Shown here piece after piece: positions 35,260-46,419 of a stretch of DNA of 60,539 nt; positions within the stretch are counted from its first letter, which is position 1; the number at the start of each line of letters is the position of its first letter. Position numbers and translations under genes: made by a program. The stretch is from Lingula anatina. Lineage: Eukaryota; Brachiopoda; Lingulata; Lingulida; Lingulidae. The stretch is from assembly GCF_001039355.2 (NCBI RefSeq), contig NW_019775739.1:137587-198125 (forward strand). The letters run 5' to 3'. The notes under the pieces are model-generated. The model ran no database searches. It saw only the letters and a program-made list of their open reading frames with translations, and was not told the origin of the DNA.

Positions 35260-37085
35260 GTCAAACTTTCAGTTTAAAATTGTCCTAGTTTGAACAGACC
35301 TGGAAAACCACCTGCTGGTTCTTGCATTCATATAATACACAATTAGGTATGCCATTTAGATTAACTGACAACTGTAACACTTGTGTTACTGGTTCACTGT
35401 CTGGTCAAGGACATCTTGTTTACCCTGACCCTATTTTGTCTACTGCTGTGCCTGGTCTAAAACCCACTAAGCAAGGTCCTAACCATAATATGCATATACC
35501 ACATGTCACTGTCACAAAAGAAACATTAGCAGTGCAATTCATTCCCAAATGAACATGACACACAAAAACACACACCTGTATAACCAACCTGTATTTTAAA
35601 AACCCGGACTAACAAATAAACATAATATTGTGCACAAATACACACACACATATATACACATACACACACCAACATGCATGCTTACTTACTAAGTGGAGGA
35701 ATTTTTCTTATTCTGCGGTAAAAACCCAATTACAAGTACTTCCTTAACGCGAATCCAAACTCGAAACATATGGATCTCAGCTACATAATGTACCTAATTG
35801 ATTCAATAGATTGGAAAGAAAAGCAAAAATCAATGTATTCACATCTTTCATTGTCCTTAGTGTACATACAAGTTTCATGTAATGTGATTACAGGTACAAC
35901 CTACCAGCACTCTGCTATATCCAACCTGCACAAACCCAGCCTAACCATCAAATAATGATGACAATATGGCTCAAAGTAATCCTATAGCACAAAAGGCCAT
36001 CTTTCATACTTGTGCAATACAGTCAGAGTCTGTCAGCCAATTGTGCAGGTGATATGCTATTCTAAATACGTGACTTAGAATGATTTTATACAAATACCTG
36101 GCCACATTAAACCTACAAACACACCTGGTAGCCTCCCAGTTGAAACTTCACAGTGAGGACAAAGATTAAACACTGTCACCTGATATACATTTTCTTCATC
36201 TCATTTAATCTTCCAGCATTTTATCAATATTTTCTTTCTTCCTTGTACACATCATCCTTTGTGACATATAGCAAAGCTTACAGAAAACTCATCAACTGTG
36301 TTCTGCTCTATTGAACTGCTCTCACTATGTAACATACACACACAACTGAACTTCCAAAAAATCTATACCAATCTTTATTCTCCCCAAGCAGCACAGTGGA
36401 ATTGGAATGGGGCCAGTATTGATTGGGAAGACGGGAATAACATCTTCGATGGACTCTTAAGGGTAGCACTCTTGGCATATTAAGAAAAAGAAGTAAAAGA
36501 AATATTAGTGCTGCTCTTTATTCAGCCATTTGGTCACAAAATAAAATGGTTTAATCGATGAGAAAATACTATTTAAATTAGAGGTCCTGAAACTTATTCA
36601 TGATATATTTGGGTGTCAACACAATACCTTTGGTTAAATGTAAAGAGAATGTTGGCTAAGGTAGCGTAATTAATAACAAGGCAATTTAGTGAAACCAATA
36701 GCTTTTTCATCCAATACAGCAGGCAGGAAATTAAAACTGACTGAATGCCCAGTCACGATTTCCGTCTGTGACTACAGCTTCAGGCCGATAGATGCAAAGT
36801 AACTTTACATAACACATTATGGGATAAAAATAGTAGGTATTATCAAATTAGTTTGTCAGAAGCATTCATAAGAAAATTCATTATTTTTGTGCAATTTCTA
36901 AATTTACATAATACACCACATGTCCATCACAACAGAAAATATACCGTCACCTTCAATGTTAGTCTACAGTCAGTCTTAGGGTTGAAAATAATTCTAGTCT
37001 AAACAGACTTAAAAATCAACTTCTGTTTCTTCCAGTAAGACTTTTCATTACTGCTTTTTTCATGTAAGAAACACTTGATCTGTAA
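35260..37085. other. Arfaptin first-intron DNA
   Basis: AT-rich sequence between the arfaptin coding exons and its likely 5'UTR exon. The open frames here (for example 35322-35552 and 36298-36483) have no splice context or recognisable protein and are taken as chance. Confidence 0.5.
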
Positions 37086-38540
37086 GTAGATGATTTTTTT
37101 CCAAAATACTAAACTAAGTTCAACACAATAAATTAAAGTGACACTTGGAAGTGAAAAGACATGTTAAAGTTGTGATCATGTTTACATAATATTGTCCTGT
37201 TTTGAATACACTTGACTGACCGAGTTGTCAAAATGACGGTGCTCAAAATGCATATATCTACTCACTGTACAATGTCTTATTAATAACAGCATAACACCTG
37301 TTAACAACAGGAGTGCACTCCAACTGGTAAATAATGCATGGAATACTAATAAAAGCACCGAGTTGGCAACTCTTAAGTCATGATTGCTAAGCACCAGAAA
37401 ATTAACCTTAACTCAAATAAGATAGTGCTGTTCTTGTTTTGCTTATACTTTTCAACAGAACAAAAGGTCAGCAGTGAAACAATGGCAATCTTAATCAATT
37501 CACAATCACGCTTACAATGAAACTTGTGACAGCATACTGTAGTACATTTTAGAAACTTGTCTGACTTCTCTTAATTATAATTAAGCTGGGTCTCACCCTG
37601 ACCCACACCAAATGACATGTTATTTCCAAGACTGCGTTCAGTATAATTGTCTGGCACCCCCTTGGAAAGCAACATGAACAACATCATGGACCATTAAGTT
37701 TCCAAGACTTTACCCAAGTAATTTTAAGTTACGAGGGGCGTTCAGCCATTTAAGCTGCTTAAATTGAATGTACTGTAATTTAGTGGGAATCCCAGAGGAG
37801 TAAGATCAATCCAACAGGCCTAAAGAACTCACACTTTTCCAAGAAAGAATGTCTCATAATTAAAAATGAGAAAATTAGCTCAGTTATTTAAAAGAAATTA
37901 GAATGGCAATTCAATTTATCAATGTTTTTAGTGAAACTTAATGCCATCCAAATATCATGAAAGCTGAGGCCATTATAGCTGGGTTATCTTACTGGTAAAA
38001 GAGCTTGAGGTTTAATAATAAAAAAAATGACCAATAAAATACAAACAGTAAATTTCCAAACTAACTTTTTTCATAGCAGATACACTGAACACAGGCAACT
38101 TAATTTTGATAAACACTGAGGAATTGTATTAAACGAGTGGGGGTGGGGGTGGGGGTACTGCAAAAGTACCCAAACTTTGGTGGGTATTGTAACTTGTACA
38201 TGTACGTTACATTGTACATCTTACTGATTGACTATTCATTAAAATGCAATTGATATCATAATTTCAATAAAAATCTGTAAGCACTGGAGAAAGCTAAATT
38301 CCAGAGCATTGTTTACGTGTTCATTCTGACAGGAGCACAACACAGATGAGTACGTGTATTTGAGCTCTTGGCTCAGCTACGTGAACGCTTTCATCTTGAG
38401 GCTTAACTGACGAAAGCTTTCGCTGACACTGTACCTCTGCAATAGCGCAGATAAAGTGATATCGCCACCACTCTGAAAATGTGAAGTTAACATGCAAAGC
38501 AAAACGAGAAGCACAGGTCGCCACACAGAGTACTGCTTAC

Positions 38541-38690
38541 CTGTTCCTTGTTTCCAAATATGTCTGTCTGTGTGTCGTCTAACTTGTGGCAATGACATCA
38601 TCTCATACGGGTATTTTCCTACAAAATGCACTATTTCTCCTAAAACACTTATCAAAATGGAATGAGTGCAACATATTTTACATTGGTGAC
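38541..38690 (-). other. Likely arfaptin 5'UTR exon (copy 1)
   Basis: On the minus strand the sequence ends GGAACAG|GTAAGC, an excellent donor at 38541/38540. The acceptor TATTTTCCAG at about 34242 begins the exon with the arfaptin ATG and is followed by an in-frame stop before it, so this is non-coding leader. The exon's 5' limit is not defined. A short upstream open frame (ending ...MMSLPQVRRHTDRHIW) lies within it. Confidence 0.5.
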
Positions 38691-39111
38691 TTATATTAGT
38701 CTAACAAGATTATTTGAATCATAAAATACACAAACTTGCTTTGGGTGACATTTAGCTTTTCTTGAGGTTAAGCGACATCTATCATATGTTGGCTTCCCAT
38801 GTGCTTTTGGCTGGCAGACGAGTTTCACATTATTTTTTTGTTTTTAATGTTTTACTTATTGATGAAATGCAGCAACAGTTCTGAAATTTTATTTTCCCAT
38901 CACGGAAAGAGACAGTGGATGACATCGAGCAAAATGGAATTCATTTGAAATCGTATTTTTGGCTCATCGTGCAATTAACTTGGCAACGTCCTTGGTGGTG
39001 GTGTCAATGTGAAGAAGGATTCACAACGTCATTTACTATAGTTAGTAGTTATTGAGTTTGTATTGTTACTATCTAAAAGATCACCCAAATAGAATATTTT
39101 TGGCTGAAAAA

Positions 39112-39162
39112 ATGAACGCTGCTCAGATGCAAAGTGCATCGCTGGACCAGCAAATGAGAGTG
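39112..39162 (+). other. TIMM10B exon 1, duplicated copy
   Basis: Encodes the same 17 residues ([17 protein letters not shown]) with the same GTATGT donor as 41324-41374, but it lies on the far side of the 'n' junction, and the next exon downstream of it is the other copy of exon 1. It is either a haplotype duplicate or an unused alternative first exon. Confidence 0.75.
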
Positions 39163-39386
39163 GTATGTACCAGTAATTTATTACAGAGATTTTTTGGTGA
39201 TTATTAACCAGTGATCATAGATTTTGTCACCAAGTAATGCAAATCAGTTTTTAGGCATGGAGCTAACCTGCATTATTTAAATGTGGAGGCTTTGGTTAGA
39301 TCAAGTAATTTTAATGGCTTCTTTTTGGAACTTATGCAGTATGTTCCCCCCCCACCCCCACCCCCTCACCAAATTTATAATTAAAG

Positions 39387-39387
39387 N
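39387..39387. other. Undetermined base at a duplication junction
   Basis: Single 'n' exactly between the two copies of the 2.2-2.3 kb duplication, as at 3157. Confidence 0.95.
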
Positions 39388-41597
39388 AAGTAGATGATTT
39401 TTTTTCAAAATACTAAACTAAGTTCAACACAATAAATTAAAGTGACACTTGGAAGTGAAAAGACAAGTAAAAGTTGTGATCATGTTTACATAATATTGTC
39501 CTGTTTTGAATACACTTGACTGACAGAGTTGTCAAAATGACGGTGCTCAAAATGCATATATCTACTCACTGTACAATGTCTTATTAATAACAGCATAACA
39601 CCTGTTAACAACAGGAGTGCACTCCAACTGGTAAATAATGCATGGAATACTAATAAAAGCACCGAGTTGGCAACTCTTAAGTCATGATTGCTAAGCACCA
39701 GAAAATTAACCTTAACTCAAATAAGATAGTGCTGTTCTTGTTTTGCTTAAACTTTTCAACAGAACAAAAGGTCAGCAGTGAAACAATGGCAATCTTAATC
39801 AATTCACAATCACGCTTACAATGAAACTTGTGACAACATACTGTAGTACATTTGAGAAACTTGTCTGACTTCTCTTAATTATAATTAAGCTGGGTCTCAC
39901 CCTGACCCACACCAAATGACATGTTATTTCTAAGACTGCGTTCAGTATAATTGTCTGGCACCCCCTTGGAAAGCAACATGAACAACATCATTGACCATTA
40001 AGTTTTCAAGACTTTACCCAAGTAATTTTAAGTTACGAGGGGCGATCAGCCATTTAAGCTGCTTAAACTGAATGTAATTTAGTGGGAATCCCAGAGGAGT
40101 AAGATCAATCCAACAGGCCTAAAGAACTCACACTTTTCCAAGAAAGAATGTCTCATAATTAAAAATGAAAAAATTAGCTCAGTTATTTAAAAGAAATTAG
40201 ACTGGCAATTCAATTTATCAATGTTTTTAGTGAAACTTAATGCCATCCAAATATCATGAAAGTAAATTTCCAAACTAACTTTTTTCATATTAGATACACT
40301 GAACGCAGGCAGCTTAATTTTGACAAACACTGAGGAATTGTTAAAAGGTGTGGGGGGGGGGGGGGGGGGGTACAGCAAAAGTACCCAAACTTTGATGGAT
40401 ATTGTAACTTGTAAGTTACATTGTACACCAGTGCATCTTCCAGACTGATAATTCATTAAAATGCATTTGATATCACAAATTCAATAAAAGCACTGGGGAA
40501 AGCTGAATTCCAGAGCATTGTTTACGTGTTCATTCTGACAGGAACACAACACAGATAAGTACAGTACGTGTATTTGAGCTCTTGGCTCAGCTACGTGAAC
40601 GCTTTCATCTTGAGGCTTAACTGACGAAAGCTTTCACTGACACTGTACCTCTGCAACAGAGCAGATAAACTGATATCGCCACCACTCTGAAAATGTGAAG
40701 TTAACATGCAAAGCAAAAGGAGAAGCACAGGTCGGCACAAGAGTACTGCTTACCTGTTCCTTGTTTCCAAATATGTCTGTCTGTGTGTCGTCTAACTTGT
40801 GGCAATGACATCATCTCATACGGGTATTTTCCTACAAAATGCACTATTTCTCCTAAAACACTTATCAAAATGGAATGAGTGCAACATATGTTACATTGGT
40901 GACTTATATTAGGCAAATAAAATTATTTTAATCATAAAATACACAAACTTGCTTTGGGTGACATTTAGCTTTTCTTGAGTTTAAGCGACATCTATCATAT
41001 GTTGGCTTCCCATGTGCTTTGGCTGGCAGACGAGCTTCACATTATTTTTTGTTTTTAATGTTTTACTTATTGATGAAATGCAGCAACAGTTCTGAAATTT
41101 TATTTTCCCATCACGGAAAGAGACAGTGGATGACATCGAGCAAAATGGAATTCATTTGAAATCGTATTTTTGGCTCATCGTGCAATTAACTTGGCAACGT
41201 CCTTGGTGGTGGTGTCAATGTGAAGAAGGATTCACAACGCCATCAACTATAGTTAGTAGTTATTGAGTTCGTATTGTTACTATCTAAAAGATCACCCAAA
41301 TAGAATATTTTTGGCTGAAAAAAATGAACGCTGCTCAGATGCAAAGTGCATCGCTGGACCAGCAAATGAGAGTGGTATGTACCAGTAATTTATTACAGAG
41401 ATTTTTTTTGTGATTATTAACCAGTGATCATAGATTTTGTCACCAAGTAATGCAAATCAGTTTTTAGGCATGGAGCTAACCTGCATTATTTAAATGTGGA
41501 GGCTTTGGTTAGATCAAGTAATTTTAATGGCTTCTTTTTGGAATTTATGCTGTATGTTCCCACCCCCCCCCCCCCCCCTCACCAAATTTATAATTAA
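39388..41597. repeat. Direct duplication, right copy
   Basis: Second copy of 37086-39386, continuing seamlessly into the rest of TIMM10B. It carries the arfaptin leader donor at 40754/40753 and TIMM10B exon 1 at 41324. Confidence 0.9.
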
Positions 41598-42707
41598 GTA
41601 TGAATTTCAATGTTTTTCTTCATTCATTTATGTAGATCAGTGTCTCTGCTCTTCAGATGAATTATTTTAACAACTTTCGTAATGTTTTCTAATGTGTTTA
41701 AGCCCATGATGATATGATAGGAGTCATGGTCATTTCAACAGTGTACATAAAAAAAAAAAAAAAATCAGCAAGTTAATGACAAATAGGTTTACTTGAATAG
41801 CAGAGACATTGATGAAAGTAACCTCATAACTGAATTCAGAAAAAAAAACAGACTTCCATGTTAAATTTAAGGGTGTACTGCACAAGCACCATTTTTTAAA
41901 ATTAGCCCATTTATCATGATAAATTTATTAGAAATCAATTATTTCCCCTTTTTAAAACATGAACACTATTGAAAAGTTTTTTTAAAATTGAAAAATATAA
42001 ACGTGGTTAATTGTATCACCATTTTTTTCAGTCCAGAGACTTCTTCTCAATTTACAACCAAATGACAGATAATTGCTTCAGCCGTTGTGTGTCTAACTTT
42101 AACTACAATCAGTTGACTAAAGATGAGGTAAGTACCGATAACAGTCAATGAAGTTGTAAATATGCCAGAGAAAACTCTGAGCAGTAAAAGGTTGAAGCAG
42201 GTTTATAATACATGCACCCAGATAGCATACATAACTATAAAATAAAAATAAAATAATATCATGTGTGAATTGGTAAGATTCTCAATCCATTCCTTGATAT
42301 GAATTATTTCTTGGAATGGATCATGGCCAATATACATTTTTTCTTTGAAAGACAGAACATTATTGTAAGAAGGATAAAGGTTTTTTGAGGGGTGACTACC
42401 TAATATTTTATTTATTGTGCATAATAAGCTTTGAATCATACAGTTGTGGTTCAGTGACAGCATGTCTCACTATGTATTCTTAAATTTTGTTTAATATTTG
42501 ATTCTATTATTTCAGGCAAGCTGTATCCACAGCTGTTGTGATAAACTTGTAAAAATGAACCACAGAGGCATGGCTATTTTCATGGATGTGCAAACTAAAA
42601 AACAGCAGGCCATGATGGAGCAAGTGACCCAAATGGAACAGCAGCAACAGAATCAAGATCAGACAGTGCTGCCATCTATTGGTTCAGAAACTAAACAAAG
42701 CACATGA
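41324..42707 (+). CDS. TIMM10B: Small Tim protein TIMM10B (Tim9b/Tim10b type)
   Basis: Small Tim that sits at the TIM22 carrier translocase on the intermembrane-space side of the inner membrane. Three exons: 41324-41374, 42032-42127, 42516-42707, all phase 0; 112 residues (human 103). The leading segment [20 protein letters not shown] matches human [21 protein letters not shown]. The twin CX3C pairs are CFSRC and CIHSC, followed by [13 protein letters not shown], as CAGKLIHSNHRLMA in human. The tail is Gln-rich. It is head-to-head with arfaptin, whose leader exon begins a few hundred bases upstream on the other strand. Exon 1 also exists as a second copy at 39112. Confidence 0.93.
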
Positions 42708-42901
42708 TGTTAGAGTTTCACTTTCATCTTGGACATAATAACAAATACTCGTAATTTTGTCCATGCTTTCATATGGAGATAAACATAGAACTGTGGAGTT
42801 TATTTTACAACCAAAATGGGCAAAAATCATTTGAAAAAATGTGAAAGTAATTTTAGAGTGTTAAATGTATGTTTTGTGGAATGCATCTGTATTACAACCA
42901 A

Positions 42902-42907
42902 AATAAA
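42902..42907 (+). terminator. TIMM10B polyadenylation signal
   Basis: AATAAA about 195 bases after the TIMM10B stop codon. Confidence 0.55.
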
Positions 42908-42909
42908 TA

Positions 42910-44230
42910 TGATACAGTGTATATAACCAATTTCAAAGTTGATCTTTTTACTTAATTGGAAATTTCAGACATAATGTTCAATTCCATTGAGTGGTAAACA
43001 TAACATTGTGGGATTCATTTTCCATTCATCCCTGTTGACTTGAAAAAGAAAATGGTATTTTTCTTAATACATCTGGATTTTGATAAAGGCTAACTATAAA
43101 CAGGGTGCAATGTACTTGCATATATACTCATTTTCACAGTTGATGATAATTTTTCACATAAGAAAAAAATTGGCATCGTTTTCAATTCCAGGGCAAAGAT
43201 GCTATCACATAGCAGTAGTAAGTTAATAAGTAATGTTTTTTTTACATTGGAATTTTTTGCCTCATCAAAATTTTACTGCATGTTACAATGGGTTGGCCTG
43301 AGGTCTATAGTTTGCATGTGATCATAAAACGTCCCTTGGCAGATATGTGACCTTGTTTTCTTGGAAGGACCACAATTATGCAGATAACCCAAATTGTTGT
43401 TTATAAGTATACATACTTATACAGTACCTGCAGATAAGGTGGGTCAAAGTATGTACGTAATGAATAAAATGACCTCCAAAACTGTAGAAATTTTGAAAAA
43501 AAATGCCCACCTAGAGTCACTTGATATTGTAGGACCACCAGTATTTTTCGAATATATTTTGCCAAAACTGTTTGCCCGATGTAGACGTCTCGTAGTGATA
43601 AATGCCTGTTATCTCAAATACTTTGTTTGGCTTTTCTTGGAAGGGTGTACGAATTTTCCTTATTGCAGCTCTTTCCAAGAACTACATGATAAAACTACTT
43701 GGCCAATTACTTGAACCTAATAATATAAACACGCAGTTTGACCTATTGCTGGGAGTAATGTCGAGTTTGAAGTCGCTGCTAGTTCGTCTGTCTCTCTCTT
43801 CTATAATCGCGTAAATTTCTGCCAGTAGAAGTACATCATAGCGACCTGCAACGATAAAGGACATTGGCTTATTGATAAAACTGTAGCACCCTGTCAAAAT
43901 ATGCTTATCTATATGCATGTGTTCCGTCCGAAAACAACTGAAACGGGCGGTTATCTTCATTTCATTTGCACACTTTGGGCTTTTGTAAGTATGCTAATCC
44001 TTTGCATTTTTTAAAATACTTTAAGCAAAATAGGCTTAAAAACCTTAGATGTCAAAAGTAATTGAAGTGAAACGATGAAGAAAACGGATATGAGTTATGG
44101 AGAGGAGTTCATTTATACAATGTACTGGATTAAAACAATGTATCTTAGGTTTTTTAGGGGAAAAAACCCAATGCTCTCATTTTTAACACGTATTTACATT
44201 ATTACAGATACAGAGCTATATATATATATT
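42910..44230. other. Intergenic or 5' part of the TNFR-like gene; no gene recognised
   Basis: The signal-peptide exon of the downstream TNFR-like gene should lie here or further left, but I cannot pick it out. Open frames on both strands at 43394-43960 (for example a minus frame containing PMSFIVAGRYDVLLLAEIYA) resemble nothing I know. Confidence 0.4.
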
Positions 44231-44231
44231 T

Positions 44232-44269
44232 TATCCCTACACCTGTGCAAAGGTCGAACGCTTCGACAA

Positions 44270-44331
<62 letters not shown>

Positions 44332-44373
44332 ATCCCTACACCTGTGCAAAGGTCGAACGCTTCGACAAGTGCA
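44232..44373. repeat. 42-bp direct repeats around a TA microsatellite
   Basis: TATCCCTACACCTGTGCAAA...CTTCGACAAGTGCA occurs at about 44232-44273 and again at about 44331-44373, with a TA run and T run between. Both copies are in the same orientation and essentially identical. Confidence 0.8.
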
Positions 44374-44401
44374 AATGCGAACATTTGTTCTGAAAGTCTG
44401 G

Positions 44402-44693
44402 CAGTGGCGGATTTTTTTTTTTTTTTTTTTTGGGGGGGGTGTGGGGGNNNNNNNNNNNNNNNNNNNNNNNNNGGTCCTTCCCCCCCCCCTTCCCCCCCCC
44501 CCCTTTCGGTTTCTTGATATTAGAATTTTGAAGAGCTTAATCATGGTTATAAACTGCACCAAATGGCGCCGTTTGCCCTCCAAAACACCGAACCCCACAT
44601 CAAGGGGTCGAGGGTCGGCTTTGCACCCAAGGCCTGTAACTCTTACAAAACTGCCCCCTCCCCTCCCTTCAAATAATCCTGCATCCGCCCTTG
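44402..44693. mobile_element. CAGTGGCGGAT-ended transposon remnant containing an assembly gap
   Basis: Starts CAGTGGCGGAT and ends ATCCGCCCTTG, the same kind of inverted end as the element at 30580-30747. Long T, G and C runs and the 25-base N gap lie inside. Non-coding. Confidence 0.55.
44448..44472. other. Assembly gap (25 N)
   Basis: Twenty-five undetermined bases in a homopolymer-rich stretch; true size unknown. Confidence 0.98.
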
Positions 44694-44731
44694 ATATAGT
44701 GAATATGTAAAGCAATATTTTTTAGGTACAG

Positions 44732-45953
44732 GTGTGTGATGCATTAAGCCAGCCGGTCTGTGACGAATTTATCGAATTCAAACAAAGTGTTGGTGAAAAC
44801 GCCTGGAAATGTGTCCCCTGCACCAGATGTGCTCCAGGTAATGGGACCCTTGTCGAGTGTTCTGGCTTCAATGACACGGTTTGTACGCCTTGTGAAGATG
44901 GGAAAACATTTTCCTACGACTACGTTGATTCACGCGACTGTCTCCCATGCAGCGCGTGTTACGAAAACAGCGTGATTCTGAAGCCCTGTGACGTATATCA
45001 TGACGTAGAATGTGGTAGTTGCAAAAAAGGTAAATGAATCTGTTCCCAATGTCACCTAATTATCGGCCCATGTGTCATGTCAAAATAAACGCGTGTGCAA
45101 AAATAGGTGATTAACGAAAACAAAAACAAAACAAAAAATCGGAATTTGTTCAGGAAGATTTTATTTCAAAACATATTTAAATAATATATGAATTAAGAAA
45201 TATAACCGTAAAAGGATAGTAACAAACGAAGGATTCAAATGAGAATGATTTAAATGTAGGCTAATCTTTGACAAATACGCGGTTGCGTAAAAACCCGTTT
45301 CAACACTGAAAAAAATGCATATCTTCTGAGGCGTCAAATTTCTCAAGTTTGCCTTTTTAATTCTAAATGATTATTTTGGCGCCCGCTTTGGTAAAAAAAT
45401 GTGAACGATAGGCCTACCTTAGTTATATTTGGTACGGTTAGGCCTATCGTTAGAATATATTTCTGAGACATATTTATGTTGGAAACGTGCACGTTTTGAC
45501 AGGACACATGTCCTATTATGGCAACATTTTGATAGACTTAATGATATCTTAACAGAATTACATGTAATTCGTATTACCACTTTTACAGGGTATTATTTCA
45601 GCGCCGAATTGGGCATTTGTGTGAGGAATTCCTCCATTCGGCATACTGCTGTAAAGACCACGGTTAAAGCATTCCTCAGGCAACCAAAATCTCAAGTATC
45701 GGGTTTTATCAATGAGACAAGCAAGCCAAAATCTGAATCTTCGGGTTTGATCTCTAATGCTGTAATCGACAAGCCAGAAGCAAAGGACGTCAAGGTGAAC
45801 GAGCGTGTCCCACACGTGGTAACTATTGACTCTCCCAATAGGATAGAGATTGCAACACTCATTATGGTGTGTCTTTACCCTATTATGTTGTGTGTTCTTA
45901 CTATTAAAAACAAGCTATCTAAGAAAGAAACTTTCGCAAATTGCACTCCATAG
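44732..45953 (+). CDS. TNF-receptor-superfamily-like membrane protein, 5' exon not found
   Basis: Two exons seen: 44732-45029 (acceptor TTTTTTAG or GGTACAG, donor AAAG|GTAAAT) and 45589-45953, joined in phase 1. The first encodes 99 residues with 14 cysteines in TNFR cysteine-rich-domain order: WKCVPCTRCAPGNGTLVEC, then FNDTVCTPC, RDCLPCSAC, VILKPC, HDVECGSC. The join gives CGSCKKGYYFSAELGIC, completing a module. The second exon adds a stalk and one transmembrane segment (IATLIMVCLYPIMLCVLTI), then only about 15 residues (KNKLSKKETFANCTP) and a stop. No death domain or TRAF motif is visible, so it would be a decoy-like receptor unless another tail exon is used. The signal peptide exon is missing, perhaps lost near the N gap. 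The second exon is duplicated at 57166. Confidence 0.75.
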
Positions 45954-46228
45954 ATATTTTAAAAAGTTGACAATTTTTAATGTCGTATATGTTGCTCCAA
46001 TGTTTCCATTATAATAAGGGAAATAGCCTTTTTTTGTGTGGAATTATTGTATCATATGACAGAGATAATGAAAGATGGTTTTAAAGACATATATTTATGA
46101 ATTACAGCGCTTTTAATATTCTTGTATACAAGTATTAGATTTTGAATATATCATATGATCGTAAAAAATGCACAGGCGCATACTTCTGTGTCTCGAAATT
46201 TAAAAGAAAAAACTAAAACTGAACTCAG

Positions 46229-46413
46229 TAGATTTCTTAGACTCGGAGTATTTCATGCATGACCAAGAAAGGCCGTCAAGAAGAAGTGACAGGCATCTTC
46301 CACGCTCGCCCCAGTCAGAGAAGAGAACCTCTGATGATGATGACAGCACAGATATTATTGTAACAGAGATCCAACCACCACTAGGACAATGTCATTTACA
46401 TTTATGCCAATAA
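46229..46413 (+). other. Possible cytoplasmic-tail exon of the TNFR-like gene
   Basis: After an acceptor-like CTGAACTCAG there is an open frame of about 61 codons ending at TAA, reading DFLDSEYFMHDQERPSRRSD... and TSDDDDSTDIIVTEIQ, a polar acidic composition plausible for a receptor tail. I find no donor in the transmembrane exon to join it to, and the matching part of unit C (57850-58080) is frameshifted. Could be a fossil exon or chance. Confidence 0.25.
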
Positions 46414-46419
46414 ACCTTT

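Larger units (their letters stand above)
37086..39386. repeat. Direct duplication, left copy (ARFIP/TIMM10B promoter region)
   Basis: About 2.3 kb repeated at 39388-41597 with near identity. It contains an arfaptin 5'UTR exon and TIMM10B exon 1. Differences include an insertion of roughly 85 bases here (about 37960-38045, absent after 40260) and variable C/G runs. It ends directly at an 'n'. Confidence 0.9.

Noticed and set aside
38321-38655. Minus-strand frames of 67 and 92 codons as a separate gene
   Set aside because: They end at or cross a strong donor (38541) and fit better as untranslated leader of arfaptin with a chance upstream frame.
44075-44715. Frames of 173-211 codons on both strands across the N gap
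   Set aside because: They consist of TA, T, G and C runs and unknown bases; no real protein content.
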